DNA of 32,639 nucleotides from Ardenticatenales bacterium (GCA_030593075.1 JAUVHW010000011.1:1-32639); one strand, 5' to 3'. Positions 1 to 8,380 are shown, numbered from the stretch's first letter. The notes: generated from the sequence alone by a model not told the origin. Program-made: numbers and translations.

Positions 1-963
1 CATCTTGTTAGCCTCGCAGGGGGCGCTGACGGAAAGCAGCTCAACTTCGGCCACCTCTTCTGGGCTGACCAGCGACGTATAGTCAAGGCCGTACCACTCG
101 AGCGAGAGTTCGACCAGGGTGCCATCGTTGTGCATGGCGGCGATGATCTCGTTGAGTTCGGCCACCAACTTGTCCGAGGGGCCGCGGCTCTTGTCGAGAG
201 CAAAGACCAGCGGCTCGTAGAAGGCGGGGGTGCCCACGTACTTGAGCGCCACGCCGCTGTCGATCGCCGTCTGGAGGGTGGGCTGGGCGGACATCACGGC
301 ATCCAGGCGAACGCCGTCGCCCAGGTCCAGGTCCGAGATCGCATCGCCGTCGGTCGTATAGGGACTGACGTCAAGGCCTGACGGCGGGTCATACATGACC
401 TCGCCACCCAAGATGGCCAGCGTGCCACCGAGATAGTCCTCGTAGGTGGTAGCTGTGCCGAGCCCCACCTTCTTTCCCGCCAGGTCTTCCACCGACCGGA
501 CGCTGGTGTTGTCCTTGTGGACGGCAAAGGAAGCGGGGACATAGTAGTAGGCATCGGTGAACCAGAGGACCTCGGAGCGGGGCTCAGTGGGGGTCATGGA
601 CCCGATGCTGATGTCCCAGCGAGCGCTCCAGTTGGCGCCGACGATCATGTCCCACTCGGGGGTCATGAATTCGGCTTCGACACCCAGCCGCTCGGCGACT
701 TCCTTGGCGACGTCGACGTCAAAACCGTCCAACTCGCCATCCTCGTTCAAGAAGCTCTGAGGGGCATAGTTGGGATCACTGGAGACTACCAGCACACCCG
801 CCTCCAAGATCTCGTCCAAGAGATCCTTGGCTTCCGGCTCGGGTGCTTTGGTCGCGGCCGGCTTGGGTGTCGCGGTAGGCTCTTTGGCGCCACAAGCGGT
901 CAAGACCATTGCGGCTACCAGCAGAATGCAAAGTAACGCACTAACCTTCTTGTAGACTGACAT
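1..963 (-). CDS. Family-3 amino-acid ABC transporter substrate-binding lipoprotein (partial, C-terminus off the left edge)
   Basis: Absent from the ORF track because it has no stop in the window; I translated it by hand for 321 codons. It starts MSVYKKVSALLCILLVAAM and has a lipobox (LTAC) near residue 24, then a Pro/Thr/Ala/Lys-rich linker, so it should be a membrane-anchored extracytoplasmic binding protein. The body fits the SBP_bac_3 fold: GVLVVSSDPNYAPQSF near the start of the domain, then DGFDVDVAKEVAERLGV, DISIGSMTPTEPRSEVLWFT and the hinge region VEDLAGKKVGLGTATTYEDYL. Such proteins bind polar amino acids or related small solutes and deliver them to an ABC permease. AGGAGGAG lies 5 bases before the ATG. 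It starts 98 bp after livF and may be read from the liv operon, although it belongs to a different transporter class. The ligand cannot be told from the sequence, and a partner permease may lie beyond the left edge. Confidence 0.9.
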   Translation of the reverse strand, partial: MSVYKKVSALLCILLVAAMVLTACGAKEPTATPKPAATKAPEPEAKDLLDEILEAGVLVVSSDPNYAPQSFLNEDGELDGFDVDVAKEVAERLGVEAEFMTPEWDMIVGANWSARWDISIGSMTPTEPRSEVLWFTDAYYYVPASFAVHKDNTSVRSVEDLAGKKVGLGTATTYEDYLGGTLAILGGEVMYDPPSGLDVSPYTTDGDAISDLDLGDGVRLDAVMSAQPTLQTAIDSGVALKYVGTPAFYEPLVFALDKSRGPSDKLVAELNEIIAAMHNDGTLVELSLEWYGLDYTSLVSPEEVAEVELLSVSAPCEANKM

Positions 964-1061
964 TCTCTCCTCCTAACATGATTGGAACGGTTTCACTGTG
1001 AGTTGCTAATCTACTGAGTGTCTGTCGGGCAGCATCACCTCCTCTTTTCAATAGGACCCGG

Positions 1062-1775
1062 CTAGGCCTCACCGAGGTACAGCTTGCGAACCTCGTCATT
1101 CTGGCGCAGGGCCTCGGCCGTGTCGGCCAGCTGAATCTCACCGGTCTGCAGTACATAGCCCCGGTTGGCTACCGAAAACGCCATGAGTGCGTTTTGCTCC
1201 ACTAACAGCACAGTGGTGCCTCGAGCATTGATCTCACGGATGGTGTCAAAGATTGCCTCCACCAGAATGGGGGCCAACCCCATGGATGGCTCGTCCAGCA
1301 GCAGCAACCGGGGACTGGCCATGAGCGCCCGTCCCATCGACAGCATCTGCTGTTCACCGCCCGACAGGGTGCCGGCTACCTGTTTGGATCGCTCTTCCAG
1401 ACGGGGGAAAAGAGTGAAGACCCGCTCCATGTCGCGGCGGATGCCGTTATTGTCCGATCTAGCGTAGGCTCCCATCTCCAGGTTTTCAGTCACAGTCAAC
1501 CGGCCAAAAACCCGACGACCCTCCGGGGCCTGAGACACGCCGCGCATCACGATCTCGTGAGCCGGCAGCTCGTGGATCGCCTCGCCTTCCAGGTAGATCT
1601 CACCCTGTGCAGGATGCAGGATGCCGCAGATAGTGTTTATGGTTGTGCTCTTGCCAGCTCCGTTGGCGCCGATCAGCGTCACGATCTCGCCCTCATCTAC
1701 GCTGACAGAGATACCTTTCAGGGCGTGAATCGCACCATAGTAGGTATGAATACCGTTGACTTCCAGTAAAGCCAT
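1062..1775 (-). CDS. livF: Branched-chain amino acid ABC transporter ATP-binding protein LivF
   Basis: Cytoplasmic ATPase of 237 residues, the usual LivF length, which with LivG powers import through LivH/LivM. Visible motifs are Walker A GANGAGKST (near residue 36), ABC signature LSGGEQQML (near 138) and Walker B LLLLDEPSMGL (near 158), followed by the switch region VLLVEQN. LivF rather than LivG is indicated by the short C-terminus and the GANGAGKST/LSGGEQQ forms. It begins 1 base after the livG stop, and its ribosome-binding site (GGGAGG) lies inside the last codons of livG, so the two are translationally linked. It is the last liv gene of the minus-strand operon. Confidence 0.95.
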   Translation of the reverse strand: MALLEVNGIHTYYGAIHALKGISVSVDEGEIVTLIGANGAGKSTTINTICGILHPAQGEIYLEGEAIHELPAHEIVMRGVSQAPEGRRVFGRLTVTENLEMGAYARSDNNGIRRDMERVFTLFPRLEERSKQVAGTLSGGEQQMLSMGRALMASPRLLLLDEPSMGLAPILVEAIFDTIREINARGTTVLLVEQNALMAFSVANRGYVLQTGEIQLADTAEALRQNDEVRKLYLGEA

Positions 1776-1776
1776 C

Positions 1777-2547
1777 TTATGCCCTTGCCTCCCTTCCCAG
1801 GTAGGCCTCGATTACCTTGGGATTCCGCTGGATCTGGGCTGGGGTCCCTTCGGCAATCTTCTCTCCATAGTCCAGCACAGTCACGACTTCGGAGATGCCC
1901 ATCACGACGCGCATGTCGTGCTCGATGAGGAGAATGGTAATGCCCAGCTCGTCGCGCAAACCGCGGATGAACGCCATCACATCCTGAGTCTCAGCGGGAT
2001 TCATGCCGGCCGTCGGCTCGTCCAGCAGCAGGAGCTTGGGCTGGCTGGCCAGCGCGCGAGCAATCTCGAGACGGCGCTGGTCGCCATAGGGGAGATTCCT
2101 GGCGAGGACGTCCCCTCTGCCGCTCAGGCCAACGAAGCGCAACATCCGTCGGGCGTCCGTCACAGCCTTCTCTTCCTCCTCGCGTGTCCCCCTGGTCCCC
2201 AGGATGGCACCGATCCAGCTTGATTTGAGCCGTGAGTCTTGGCCAACTAACGCGTTCTCAATCGCAGTCATGTTGGCAAAGAGCCGGATGTTCTGGTAGG
2301 TCCGAGCGATGCCCAGACGTGTAATGCGGTCCGGAGAAAGACCGTTCACCGGACGGCCCTGGAAGAGGATCATACCCTCTTGGTGGCGATAGAAACCGGT
2401 AACGCAGTTGAAAAACGTCGTCTTGCCTGCGCCGTTCGGGCCGATGATACTGTGAATAGACTGCTCCTTGACCTCGACTTCCAGGTCGTGAACGGCCGTC
2501 AGGCCGCCGAAGCGCTTGGTCACGTGATTTCCAGTAAGAATAGCCAT
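1777..2547 (-). CDS. livG: Branched-chain amino acid ABC transporter ATP-binding protein LivG
   Basis: Second ATPase of the Liv importer. Walker A is GPNGAGKTT, the ABC signature region reads LPYGDQRRLEIARAL and Walker B is LLLLDEPTAGM. The LivG-specific insertion between Walker A and the signature (the RLKSSWIGAILG stretch) and the C-terminal EAYLG motif are present. The ORF track starts two codons earlier at TTG (2553). I prefer the ATG at 2547 because AGAGG sits 8 bases before it and known LivG proteins begin with a similar MxIL-x-x-x-x-x-KRFGGL. That gives 256 residues. It follows livM with 11 bp between stop and ATG. Confidence 0.95.
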   Translation of the reverse strand: MAILTGNHVTKRFGGLTAVHDLEVEVKEQSIHSIIGPNGAGKTTFFNCVTGFYRHQEGMILFQGRPVNGLSPDRITRLGIARTYQNIRLFANMTAIENALVGQDSRLKSSWIGAILGTRGTREEEEKAVTDARRMLRFVGLSGRGDVLARNLPYGDQRRLEIARALASQPKLLLLDEPTAGMNPAETQDVMAFIRGLRDELGITILLIEHDMRVVMGISEVVTVLDYGEKIAEGTPAQIQRNPKVIEAYLGREARA

Positions 2548-2558
2548 GGGCAAGACCT

Positions 2559-4274
2559 CTAGCCGGTCTGTCCGGCGGCTAGATGAGCCAGGGCTTCAGG
2601 CTCTTCCATGTGGAGCTCACGCTTGTGAATCGCGGAGGGCCAGAAGCCTTCCGGCCGGACCAGCATCATCACGATCAACAACGCACCGTACATCATGAAC
2701 CGGTATTCGGCAAACTCCCGGAGCAGTTCGGGCAGTCCAACTAGAATGAGAGCTCCGACCATGGCACCGGGAAGGCTGCCGATTCCCCCCACGATGATCA
2801 AGCAGAGGACATTGATCGAGACTAGAAGCTGGAAGCTGTGGGGAAAGATCGAACTGAGCTTGCTGGCAAAGATCGCGCCGCTCAGGCCCGAGAAGCCAGC
2901 ACCGATGGCAAAGGCCAGCAACTTGGTCTTGACCAGGTTGATGCCCATCGCTTCCGCCACATCCTCGTCCTCTCGCATCGCCATCCATTGCCGGCCCAGG
3001 CGCGAGTCACGCAGCCGCCAAGAGACGAAAACAGCGAGCAGGCAGGCGAGGAGGATGACATAGTACAGTGACTCTGGTCTGACGAACTCAAAGCCGAGGA
3101 TGCGGGCTTTCGGAATCAGCAGGATACCCTGGGCACCTCCGATGTACGGAGCCAGGAAGTCTGAGAGAGCCAGGATGCGGATGATCTCGCCGAAGCCAAG
3201 GGTGACAATCGCCAGGTAGTCGCCACGCATTCGCAGCACCGGGATCCCCAGGATGATACCCGCCGCTACAGCGGCAAGCACCGCGAAAGGCAAGGCGGCC
3301 CAAAACGAAAGACCGCCAACGCCCAAGTCGCTGTGGGAGGTGAGCACGCCCATCGCGTAGGCGCCGATGGCGAAAAAGGCCACATAGCCCAGGTCCAGCA
3401 GGCCGGCAAAGCCAACCACGATGTTTAGGCCGAGCCCCATCAGGATGTACAGGCCAATGTTGTCAATCACCTCCGATAGATAGGTCCGAAGGATGAAAGG
3501 CAGAACAAGGAGGAGCAGTACGCCGAGGGCGATCATGCCCCGCCGAAGGCGCTGCTGCTGCTCAGGCCCAAGCGTGCTCAAGCGCTGCTCCACTCGCTCC
3601 TGCTGGCCGCTCCAGGCGACATTCGACCCGGCAGCAACCAGGAACACCAGGCAGGCGCCGGGCACCAAGAGGCCCCTCGCTGCGAACATGAACCGCCTGA
3701 TGATCAGGCCAATCCCCCTGTTGCCCCAGGCCAGGATAATGATCTCGGACAGCAGCCCAATCAAGAAGACCGAGATCAGGCCGACCAGCAGCGGCCGCCC
3801 CAGCCGTGGGGGAAGCAGGTACACACCAGCCCCCACGAGCCCCAGCACGCCGGTCACTGCTGCCAGAATCAGAGAGCCGGCGATCTGACCTTGGCCAAAG
3901 GCCAGCAACTTCAGCAGGCCGGGCGACACGTTGATAAGGAACCGGCGAAGCAAGATCCCCCCCTCGGCGTCGGTCAACCCACCCGCGACCAACAACAGGA
4001 TGAGAGGCAAGCTGGAGATCAGGCCAAGCGCAAGACCACCCAGGAGCACTCTGCCTAGCTCCTCGCCGGCGCTCCGTCGGGCGGCCAAGTATCCGCCGCC
4101 AATGGCCGCTCCAAACAGAAAGACCTGCCCGAGAGAGAACACTCCACCTATGATGTCGCGTTCGCTGAATCTCTCCACCATGCCAATCAGGCTCAGCGAC
4201 AAGGCAACGACGCCTGCAAGGAGCCCCAGCCGGACGGTCGCCCCCCAGTCGAGACGAGTCTGAGTTCCCATCAT
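2559..4274 (-). CDS. livM: Branched-chain amino acid ABC transporter permease LivM with an N-terminal membrane extension
   Basis: The C-terminal ~320 residues are a typical LivM permease: NIGLYILMGLGLNIVVGFAG, LDLGYVAFFAIGAYAMGVLTS, RGDYLAIVTLGFGEIIRIL, and the ATPase-contacting loop around REDEDVAEAMGINLVKTKL. About 245 residues precede this core. They carry roughly five or six hydrophobic segments and end in a charged, Gln-rich linker (QQERVEQRLSTLGPEQQQ). At 571 residues it is clearly longer than E. coli LivM (about 425). The start is ATG 4274 or the adjacent ATG 4271; GAGGAGC overlapping the livH stop serves both. It acts in the membrane as a heterodimer with LivH. The role of the extension is unknown. 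Confidence 0.93.
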   Translation of the reverse strand: MMGTQTRLDWGATVRLGLLAGVVALSLSLIGMVERFSERDIIGGVFSLGQVFLFGAAIGGGYLAARRSAGEELGRVLLGGLALGLISSLPLILLLVAGGLTDAEGGILLRRFLINVSPGLLKLLAFGQGQIAGSLILAAVTGVLGLVGAGVYLLPPRLGRPLLVGLISVFLIGLLSEIIILAWGNRGIGLIIRRFMFAARGLLVPGACLVFLVAAGSNVAWSGQQERVEQRLSTLGPEQQQRLRRGMIALGVLLLLVLPFILRTYLSEVIDNIGLYILMGLGLNIVVGFAGLLDLGYVAFFAIGAYAMGVLTSHSDLGVGGLSFWAALPFAVLAAVAAGIILGIPVLRMRGDYLAIVTLGFGEIIRILALSDFLAPYIGGAQGILLIPKARILGFEFVRPESLYYVILLACLLAVFVSWRLRDSRLGRQWMAMREDEDVAEAMGINLVKTKLLAFAIGAGFSGLSGAIFASKLSSIFPHSFQLLVSINVLCLIIVGGIGSLPGAMVGALILVGLPELLREFAEYRFMMYGALLIVMMLVRPEGFWPSAIHKRELHMEEPEALAHLAAGQTG

Positions 4275-4279
4275 GCTCC

Positions 4280-5341
4280 TCAGGCTTTCTTCTCCGCAAG
4301 CCGCTCACCCAGGATTCCTTGCGGCCGCACAATCAGCACCAGCACCAGCATAGTGAAGGCGATCACGTCCTTGAGTTGGTAGGCGGCCGGGATCCCCAAG
4401 CCTTCGAGGAAGAGGCTGGGCCCTATCGATTCGAACATCCCCAGGAACAGCCCACCCAGGGCAGCGCCCGGGACGCTGCCGATGCCCCCCAGCACAGCGG
4501 CCGTGAAGGCTTTGATACCCGGGAAGAAGCCCATGAAAAAGTGCACCTGCCGGAACAGGAGCGCGTAGAGAAGCCCGGCCGCCCCCGCCAGCGCCGCGCC
4601 AGTGGCAAACGTGATCACGATCACTCTGTCCACGTCAATCCCCATCAGCGCAGCGACCTGTTTGTCTTCGGCCACTGCCCGCATGGCCTTGCCTGTCTTG
4701 GTGCGCATCACAAAGATGTACAGACCGATGAGCAGAAGAACAGAGGCCACAATCACGACCACCTGCGTCCACAAGATCTCCAGGCCCCCAACGATCAGGG
4801 AGCCCTTTAACATCTCCACGGGGGGGAATGCCGTGATGCCGGAACCGTACAGGCCCCGGAAAAAATACTGCCAGAAAAAGGAAGCGCCAATAGCCGTGAT
4901 CAGGGGTACGAGGCGCGGAGCGTGTCTGAGGGGGCGATAGGCGACTCGCTCGGTCAGGACAGCGATACCCACGGATGTTGCCATGGCCACCAGGGCGACA
5001 ACGAGCAGCGACAGCACCGGATGGCTGTCCCAGAACGCGGTCTCGCTCAGAGGGATGGCGACAAAGACCGTGGCGGTGAAAATGCCCGACATGAAGAACT
5101 CGCCGTGAGCAAAGTTGATCATGAACAGAACGCCGTAGACCAGCGTATACCCGAGAGCGATAAGGGCGTAAAGACTGCCCTGAGCCACGCCAAAGACCAA
5201 GAAGTCCAGCCAATTCTCGGCAGAGTACGGATTGTTGAGAATCGTAGCCACAGTCCCCCACAGGACAGCCCCAAGTATCGCCGCCCGGAGCAGCCATAAC
5301 ACGACGCTGAGGGGGTCCAGGTTCTGCAATCGTTCACGCAT
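4280..5341 (-). CDS. livH: Branched-chain amino acid ABC transporter permease LivH
   Basis: Inner-membrane permease of 353 residues. After a short N-terminal hydrophobic segment comes the LivH core: FGVAQGSLYALIALGYTLVY, VLFMINFAHGEFFMSGIFTA, then the cytoplasmic coupling loop (RTKTGKAMRAVAEDKQVAALMGID) and FFPGIKAFTAAVLGGIGSVPGA, all classic LivH landmarks. It is about 50 residues longer than E. coli LivH (308), the excess being at the N-terminus. A GGAAGAG-type ribosome-binding site precedes the ATG. Its stop lies 6 bp from the livM start, so livH-livM are tightly coupled. It lies 225 bp downstream of livK, a gap occupied by a strong hairpin. Confidence 0.95.
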   Translation of the reverse strand: MRERLQNLDPLSVVLWLLRAAILGAVLWGTVATILNNPYSAENWLDFLVFGVAQGSLYALIALGYTLVYGVLFMINFAHGEFFMSGIFTATVFVAIPLSETAFWDSHPVLSLLVVALVAMATSVGIAVLTERVAYRPLRHAPRLVPLITAIGASFFWQYFFRGLYGSGITAFPPVEMLKGSLIVGGLEILWTQVVVIVASVLLLIGLYIFVMRTKTGKAMRAVAEDKQVAALMGIDVDRVIVITFATGAALAGAAGLLYALLFRQVHFFMGFFPGIKAFTAAVLGGIGSVPGAALGGLFLGMFESIGPSLFLEGLGIPAAYQLKDVIAFTMLVLVLIVRPQGILGERLAEKKA

Positions 5342-5473
5342 GCTCTCTTCCGTCCAGAGGTGTCTTCACGGAACGCCAGGCCGCTTGCGAGAAGCTCACC
5401 ATTCCAGCGCCCTGCCGCAAGCAGCCCCGTGTAGGTAGCGCTCCAGCACGTAGCTCTCTGCTCCGCAAGTGAC

Positions 5474-5517
5474 GGGGACGAGCCTGGGCGGCGCCAAGCG
5501 AGCCCAGGCTCATCCCC
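5474..5517 (-). other. Stable livK-livH intergenic hairpin
   Basis: Arms ggggacgagcctgggc and gcccaggctcatcccc pair over 16 bp, with one position pairing as G-U in one orientation, around a 12-nt loop. No U-tract follows on the minus strand, so it is not a classical terminator. Its place between the binding-protein gene and the permease genes suggests partial termination or 3'-end protection of the livK message, giving an excess of LivK over the membrane components. The role is inferred from position. Confidence 0.6.
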
Positions 5518-5566
5518 AGAGGTGACGTTAGCCGATAGGGTGTCTACAGACAGACGCTAGAGATCA

Positions 5567-6772
5567 CTAATCGGCCGTCCAGACCGGCACGTACTCGCCT
5601 TCCTGGATCTGGTTGACCGTGATCAGTGGGTCAGCGCAGTCTCCGTACTGGTTGCAGGTCAGTGTTCCCGTGATGCCCTCGTGGTCCTTGGTGGCATAGA
5701 GCGCGTCGCGCAACGCCTGGCGGCCGATGTGCAGCGTCCCATCCTCATCTTGTACGGCGACCTTCTCGATCGCGGCGATCAGCATCATCGTCGCATCGTA
5801 CGCGTGAGCGTGGAAGGCGCTCAACGGATCTTCGCCGTATTTTGTCCTGTGCTTCTGGAGGAATGCCTGGCCAAGGGGATTGTCGAAGGCGAGATCGGGA
5901 CCCGAGATGTACATCCCGTTGGCCTCGTCGCCAGCAGCTGCGATAAAGTCAGGTGAGATCATCCCGTCAGCGCCAGACAGAATCGTGTCCTCCAGCCCGG
6001 AGATCTCCTTGGCCTGCACGGTGATGTGCCCGCCCTCGGCGATAAAGATCGGGTAGTAGATCAGCTCAGGGCCGGTGACCGCGATCTTGGTGAGCACCGG
6101 ACGCATGTCAGTATCACCAGTATTGATGGCCTCCTGAGTGGTGATCTCACCGCCCAGCTCGACGAACTTGTCAGCGAACACCTGCTGCAGCTGGTCAGCG
6201 TAGGGGCTGCCATCGTGGATGGTGGCGGCCTTGCGCACGCCGAGCTCGTTGTACGCAAAGTTGGCCATCGCAGCGCCCTGGATGTTGTCGTTGTGGCAAC
6301 TGCGCAGGTAACCCGGGTTCCAGGTCTTGTCCGGATTGGTCAACGATGGGGCCGTATTGGAGGGGGAGATCAGCACCATGCCAGCGTCGGAAGCGATCTT
6401 TGACGCGGGTTCTCCTGCGCTGGAGCAGTTGGTGCCGACAATCCCAATCAGGCTGGGGTCAGAGGTCAGCTTGGTGACGGCCGTCTGGCCACCCTCGGCG
6501 CTGCACAGCGAGTCCTCCCCCACCAGCTCGATCGCGTGATCGAGGACTTTGCCTTTGTCTTCAGCGGCGATCTCGACACCACGCTGGGAGTCCACACCCA
6601 GTGTCTCGTTCGGCCCGCTGATCACCAGGGCCCAGCCAATGCGGACCGGGTCCTCCGGGGCGATGTCCACGCAGCCGATAGCGTCCTCGCACTCGAACTG
6701 GGGACCCCCACAGGCTGTCAAGAGCATGACAGCCAGGATACTGACTATTATCAAAGCACTGATTTTCTTCAT
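5567..6772 (-). CDS. livK: Branched-chain amino acid ABC transporter substrate-binding lipoprotein (LivK/LivJ family)
   Basis: Extracytoplasmic binding protein of 401 residues. It has a signal peptide with lipobox LLTAC (Cys near residue 21), so it is lipid-anchored. The Peripla_BP_6 fold is clear: PVRIGWALVISGPNETLGVDSQRGVEIA, then LIGIVGTNCSSAGEPASKIASDAGMVLISPSNTAP, AATIHDGSPYADQLQQVFADKF and a late AYDATMMLIAAIEK helix. It feeds leucine/isoleucine/valine or related ligands to LivHMGF. The mature protein is unusually Cys-rich (FECEDAIGC, SLC, TNC, RSC, TCNQYGDC), which suggests disulfides outside the cytoplasm. GGAGGAG precedes the ATG. It is the first gene of the operon and has a long leader. 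Confidence 0.95.
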   Translation of the reverse strand: MKKISALIIVSILAVMLLTACGGPQFECEDAIGCVDIAPEDPVRIGWALVISGPNETLGVDSQRGVEIAAEDKGKVLDHAIELVGEDSLCSAEGGQTAVTKLTSDPSLIGIVGTNCSSAGEPASKIASDAGMVLISPSNTAPSLTNPDKTWNPGYLRSCHNDNIQGAAMANFAYNELGVRKAATIHDGSPYADQLQQVFADKFVELGGEITTQEAINTGDTDMRPVLTKIAVTGPELIYYPIFIAEGGHITVQAKEISGLEDTILSGADGMISPDFIAAAGDEANGMYISGPDLAFDNPLGQAFLQKHRTKYGEDPLSAFHAHAYDATMMLIAAIEKVAVQDEDGTLHIGRQALRDALYATKDHEGITGTLTCNQYGDCADPLITVNQIQEGEYVPVWTAD

Positions 6773-6801
6773 CTCTTGCTCTCCTCCATGGAATAGCGGT
6801 A

Positions 6802-6830
6802 CTATTAAACAGTGTTGCGATTGGAATCAA
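6802..6830 (-). promoter_or_regulatory. Possible proximal livK promoter
   Basis: On the minus strand TTGATT and TAATAG are separated by 17 bases, about 30 bp before the livK start. The match is moderate; the distal site at 6973-7000 is better. Either or both could be used. Confidence 0.3.
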
Positions 6831-6972
6831 CCACGAGACAACCTACGTAGCACGTGTTTCTTGCAGGCACCTCCTTATCCGATCAGACTCCGGACCACCA
6901 ACTACCCACTCAAATGGCCGGCGCAAAACCCGCACCCAGGTTCTGCCTGGCCGCGACGAGCCAACCGGCACG

Positions 6973-7000
6973 ATTCTAGCAAAGTCTGCGAATTTGGCAA
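6973..7000 (-). promoter_or_regulatory. Probable livK operon promoter (extended -10)
   Basis: Minus-strand TTGCCA - 16 bases - TAGAAT, with TGC directly before the -10 (extended -10). Predicted transcription start is near 6966, which gives livK a leader of about 190 nt. The leader contains an orphan Shine-Dalgarno-like AAGGAGGTG. Apart from this and the proximal site at 6802-6830, I see nothing else in the 407-bp gap between livK and the oxidoreductase gene. Confidence 0.5.
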
Positions 7001-7179
7001 ACCGCGCCGGCAGCTGCGGGAGAGGGTCCGCCGCACACTAGCGGCCACAGACTTGGCCGGCAGCAGCCAAGACAGACGCGCCGGCAGCTAGAACATACCT
7101 CACGAGCCGCCCGGTCACCCGCGCAGCGCCGCCCGACAGACCCTCGAATCGCGCGTGTGTGCTGCGCACATGCCGGGCA

Positions 7180-8337
7180 TCAGATCACATTATACTCCAC
7201 CAGGCCCTCGCCGGTCCGGAAGCGCTCTATGGAGAGACCGCTCACATCCAGAGTGCGGGCGGCGCCGTCCAGGATTTCCTCTGCCAGCAGCAGGCCACAG
7301 ACGGGACCGTGCATAAAGCCGTGCCCGCTGAACCCGTTGATGCAATAAAAGCCCTCCAGCTCCGGCACCCGACCGAGAATCGGATGGGCGTCCGGCGTGA
7401 CCTCGTACAACCCGGCCCAGCGGCTGAGGAGGCTAGCTTCTTCCAGGAGCGGCATCCGCTCCATGGCGGCTTCCAGATGCACCAGTTCCCATTCCGAGTC
7501 GACCACCTGGCTGAATCCCGGCGATTCGTCAGGGTTGGACATGCCGGTGAGAATGCCCTCCCCCTCGCGGTGGAAGTAGAGCGATTGGGCAAAGTCAATC
7601 ACAAACGGCAGATCGGGCGGGACCTGAGGGAGCGGCGCGGTGACCACTATCTGCCGCCTCACCGGCAGCACCGGGATCTCCAGGCCGGCCATCTCCCCAA
7701 CCGCGCCCGCCCAAGGCCCGGCCGCGTTGACCACCTGCCGGGTGGAGATCACTCCCTGCGCCGTTTCTACACCCGCTACCTTGCCGCTCGCCGCGCGAAT
7801 CCCGATCACCTCTGCGTCACCGATCAGCCGGGCTCCCAGGCGCCGTGCCCCATTAACGTACCCCTGGGCCACGCTGTTGGGGTCGGCCAGCCCGTCGCCG
7901 GCGTGCCAGGAGGCCCCAAGGATGCCGTCACTGTTGATCAGCGGCACCATGGCGGCCGCATCACGAGCCGGCAGCCACTCAGAATCGACCCCTAGCCGGT
8001 TCTGAAGGGCGATGTTCCGCTGGAACTCGGCCCGGTTCTCGTCGCTGGACGCCAGCATCAGATAGCCGACCCAGCGGAGATCAATCGGCTGGTCCAGCTC
8101 CTCCTGGAACCGCTCCAGCATAGGCAGGCTGAGCTGGGAGAGACGGACGTTGATTTCGGTGCTGAACTGATACCGGATGCCGCCGGCGCAGCGGCCGGTA
8201 GCCCCCTGCCCAAAGAAGGTCTCGCGCTCCAGCAGCACCACGTCCCTACAGCCCCGTAGAGTCAGATGGTAGGCGGTGCTGGCGCCCATCACCCCACCCC
8301 CGATTATGACAACCTCGGCCGTGCTGGGGAGAGCCAT
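7180..8337 (-). CDS. FAD-dependent amine/amino-acid oxidoreductase (DAO family, sarcosine oxidase beta / DadA-like)
   Basis: A 385-residue flavoenzyme of the DAO superfamily. The N-terminus holds the Rossmann dinucleotide motif (VVIIGGGVMGASTAYHLTLRG) and the family's GRCAGGIRYQFSTEINVRLS segment, followed by the middle motif VVNAAGPWAGAVGEMAGLEIPV. The C-terminus has the second FAD signature GFYCINGFSGHGFMHGP. Relatives oxidise sarcosine, glycine, proline or D-amino acids to imines. No partner subunit is visible, so it is probably a single-subunit enzyme. The exact substrate cannot be assigned; its place beside an amino-acid import operon on the same strand fits amino-acid catabolism. No Shine-Dalgarno is seen before the ATG, where a 14-bp tandem duplication abuts the start. 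Confidence 0.88.
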   Translation of the reverse strand: MALPSTAEVVIIGGGVMGASTAYHLTLRGCRDVVLLERETFFGQGATGRCAGGIRYQFSTEINVRLSQLSLPMLERFQEELDQPIDLRWVGYLMLASSDENRAEFQRNIALQNRLGVDSEWLPARDAAAMVPLINSDGILGASWHAGDGLADPNSVAQGYVNGARRLGARLIGDAEVIGIRAASGKVAGVETAQGVISTRQVVNAAGPWAGAVGEMAGLEIPVLPVRRQIVVTAPLPQVPPDLPFVIDFAQSLYFHREGEGILTGMSNPDESPGFSQVVDSEWELVHLEAAMERMPLLEEASLLSRWAGLYEVTPDAHPILGRVPELEGFYCINGFSGHGFMHGPVCGLLLAEEILDGAARTLDVSGLSIERFRTGEGLVEYNVI

Positions 8338-8339
8338 TG

Positions 8340-8367
8340 AGGACTCTGGTCAGAGGACTCTGGTCAG
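8340..8367. repeat. 14-bp tandem duplication abutting a start codon
   Basis: aggactctggtcag occurs twice in direct succession, ending 2 bp before the oxidoreductase start codon. Each unit contains an inverted repeat, ctctg-gt-cagag or a near match. It could be a paired operator or simply a local slippage duplication. Confidence 0.6.
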
Positions 8368-8380
8368 TAGAATACAGGGA

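Noticed and set aside
6549-7091. 180-aa plus-strand ORF across the livK start and leader
   Set aside because: Mostly antisense to livK, with no ribosome-binding site or recognisable domain.
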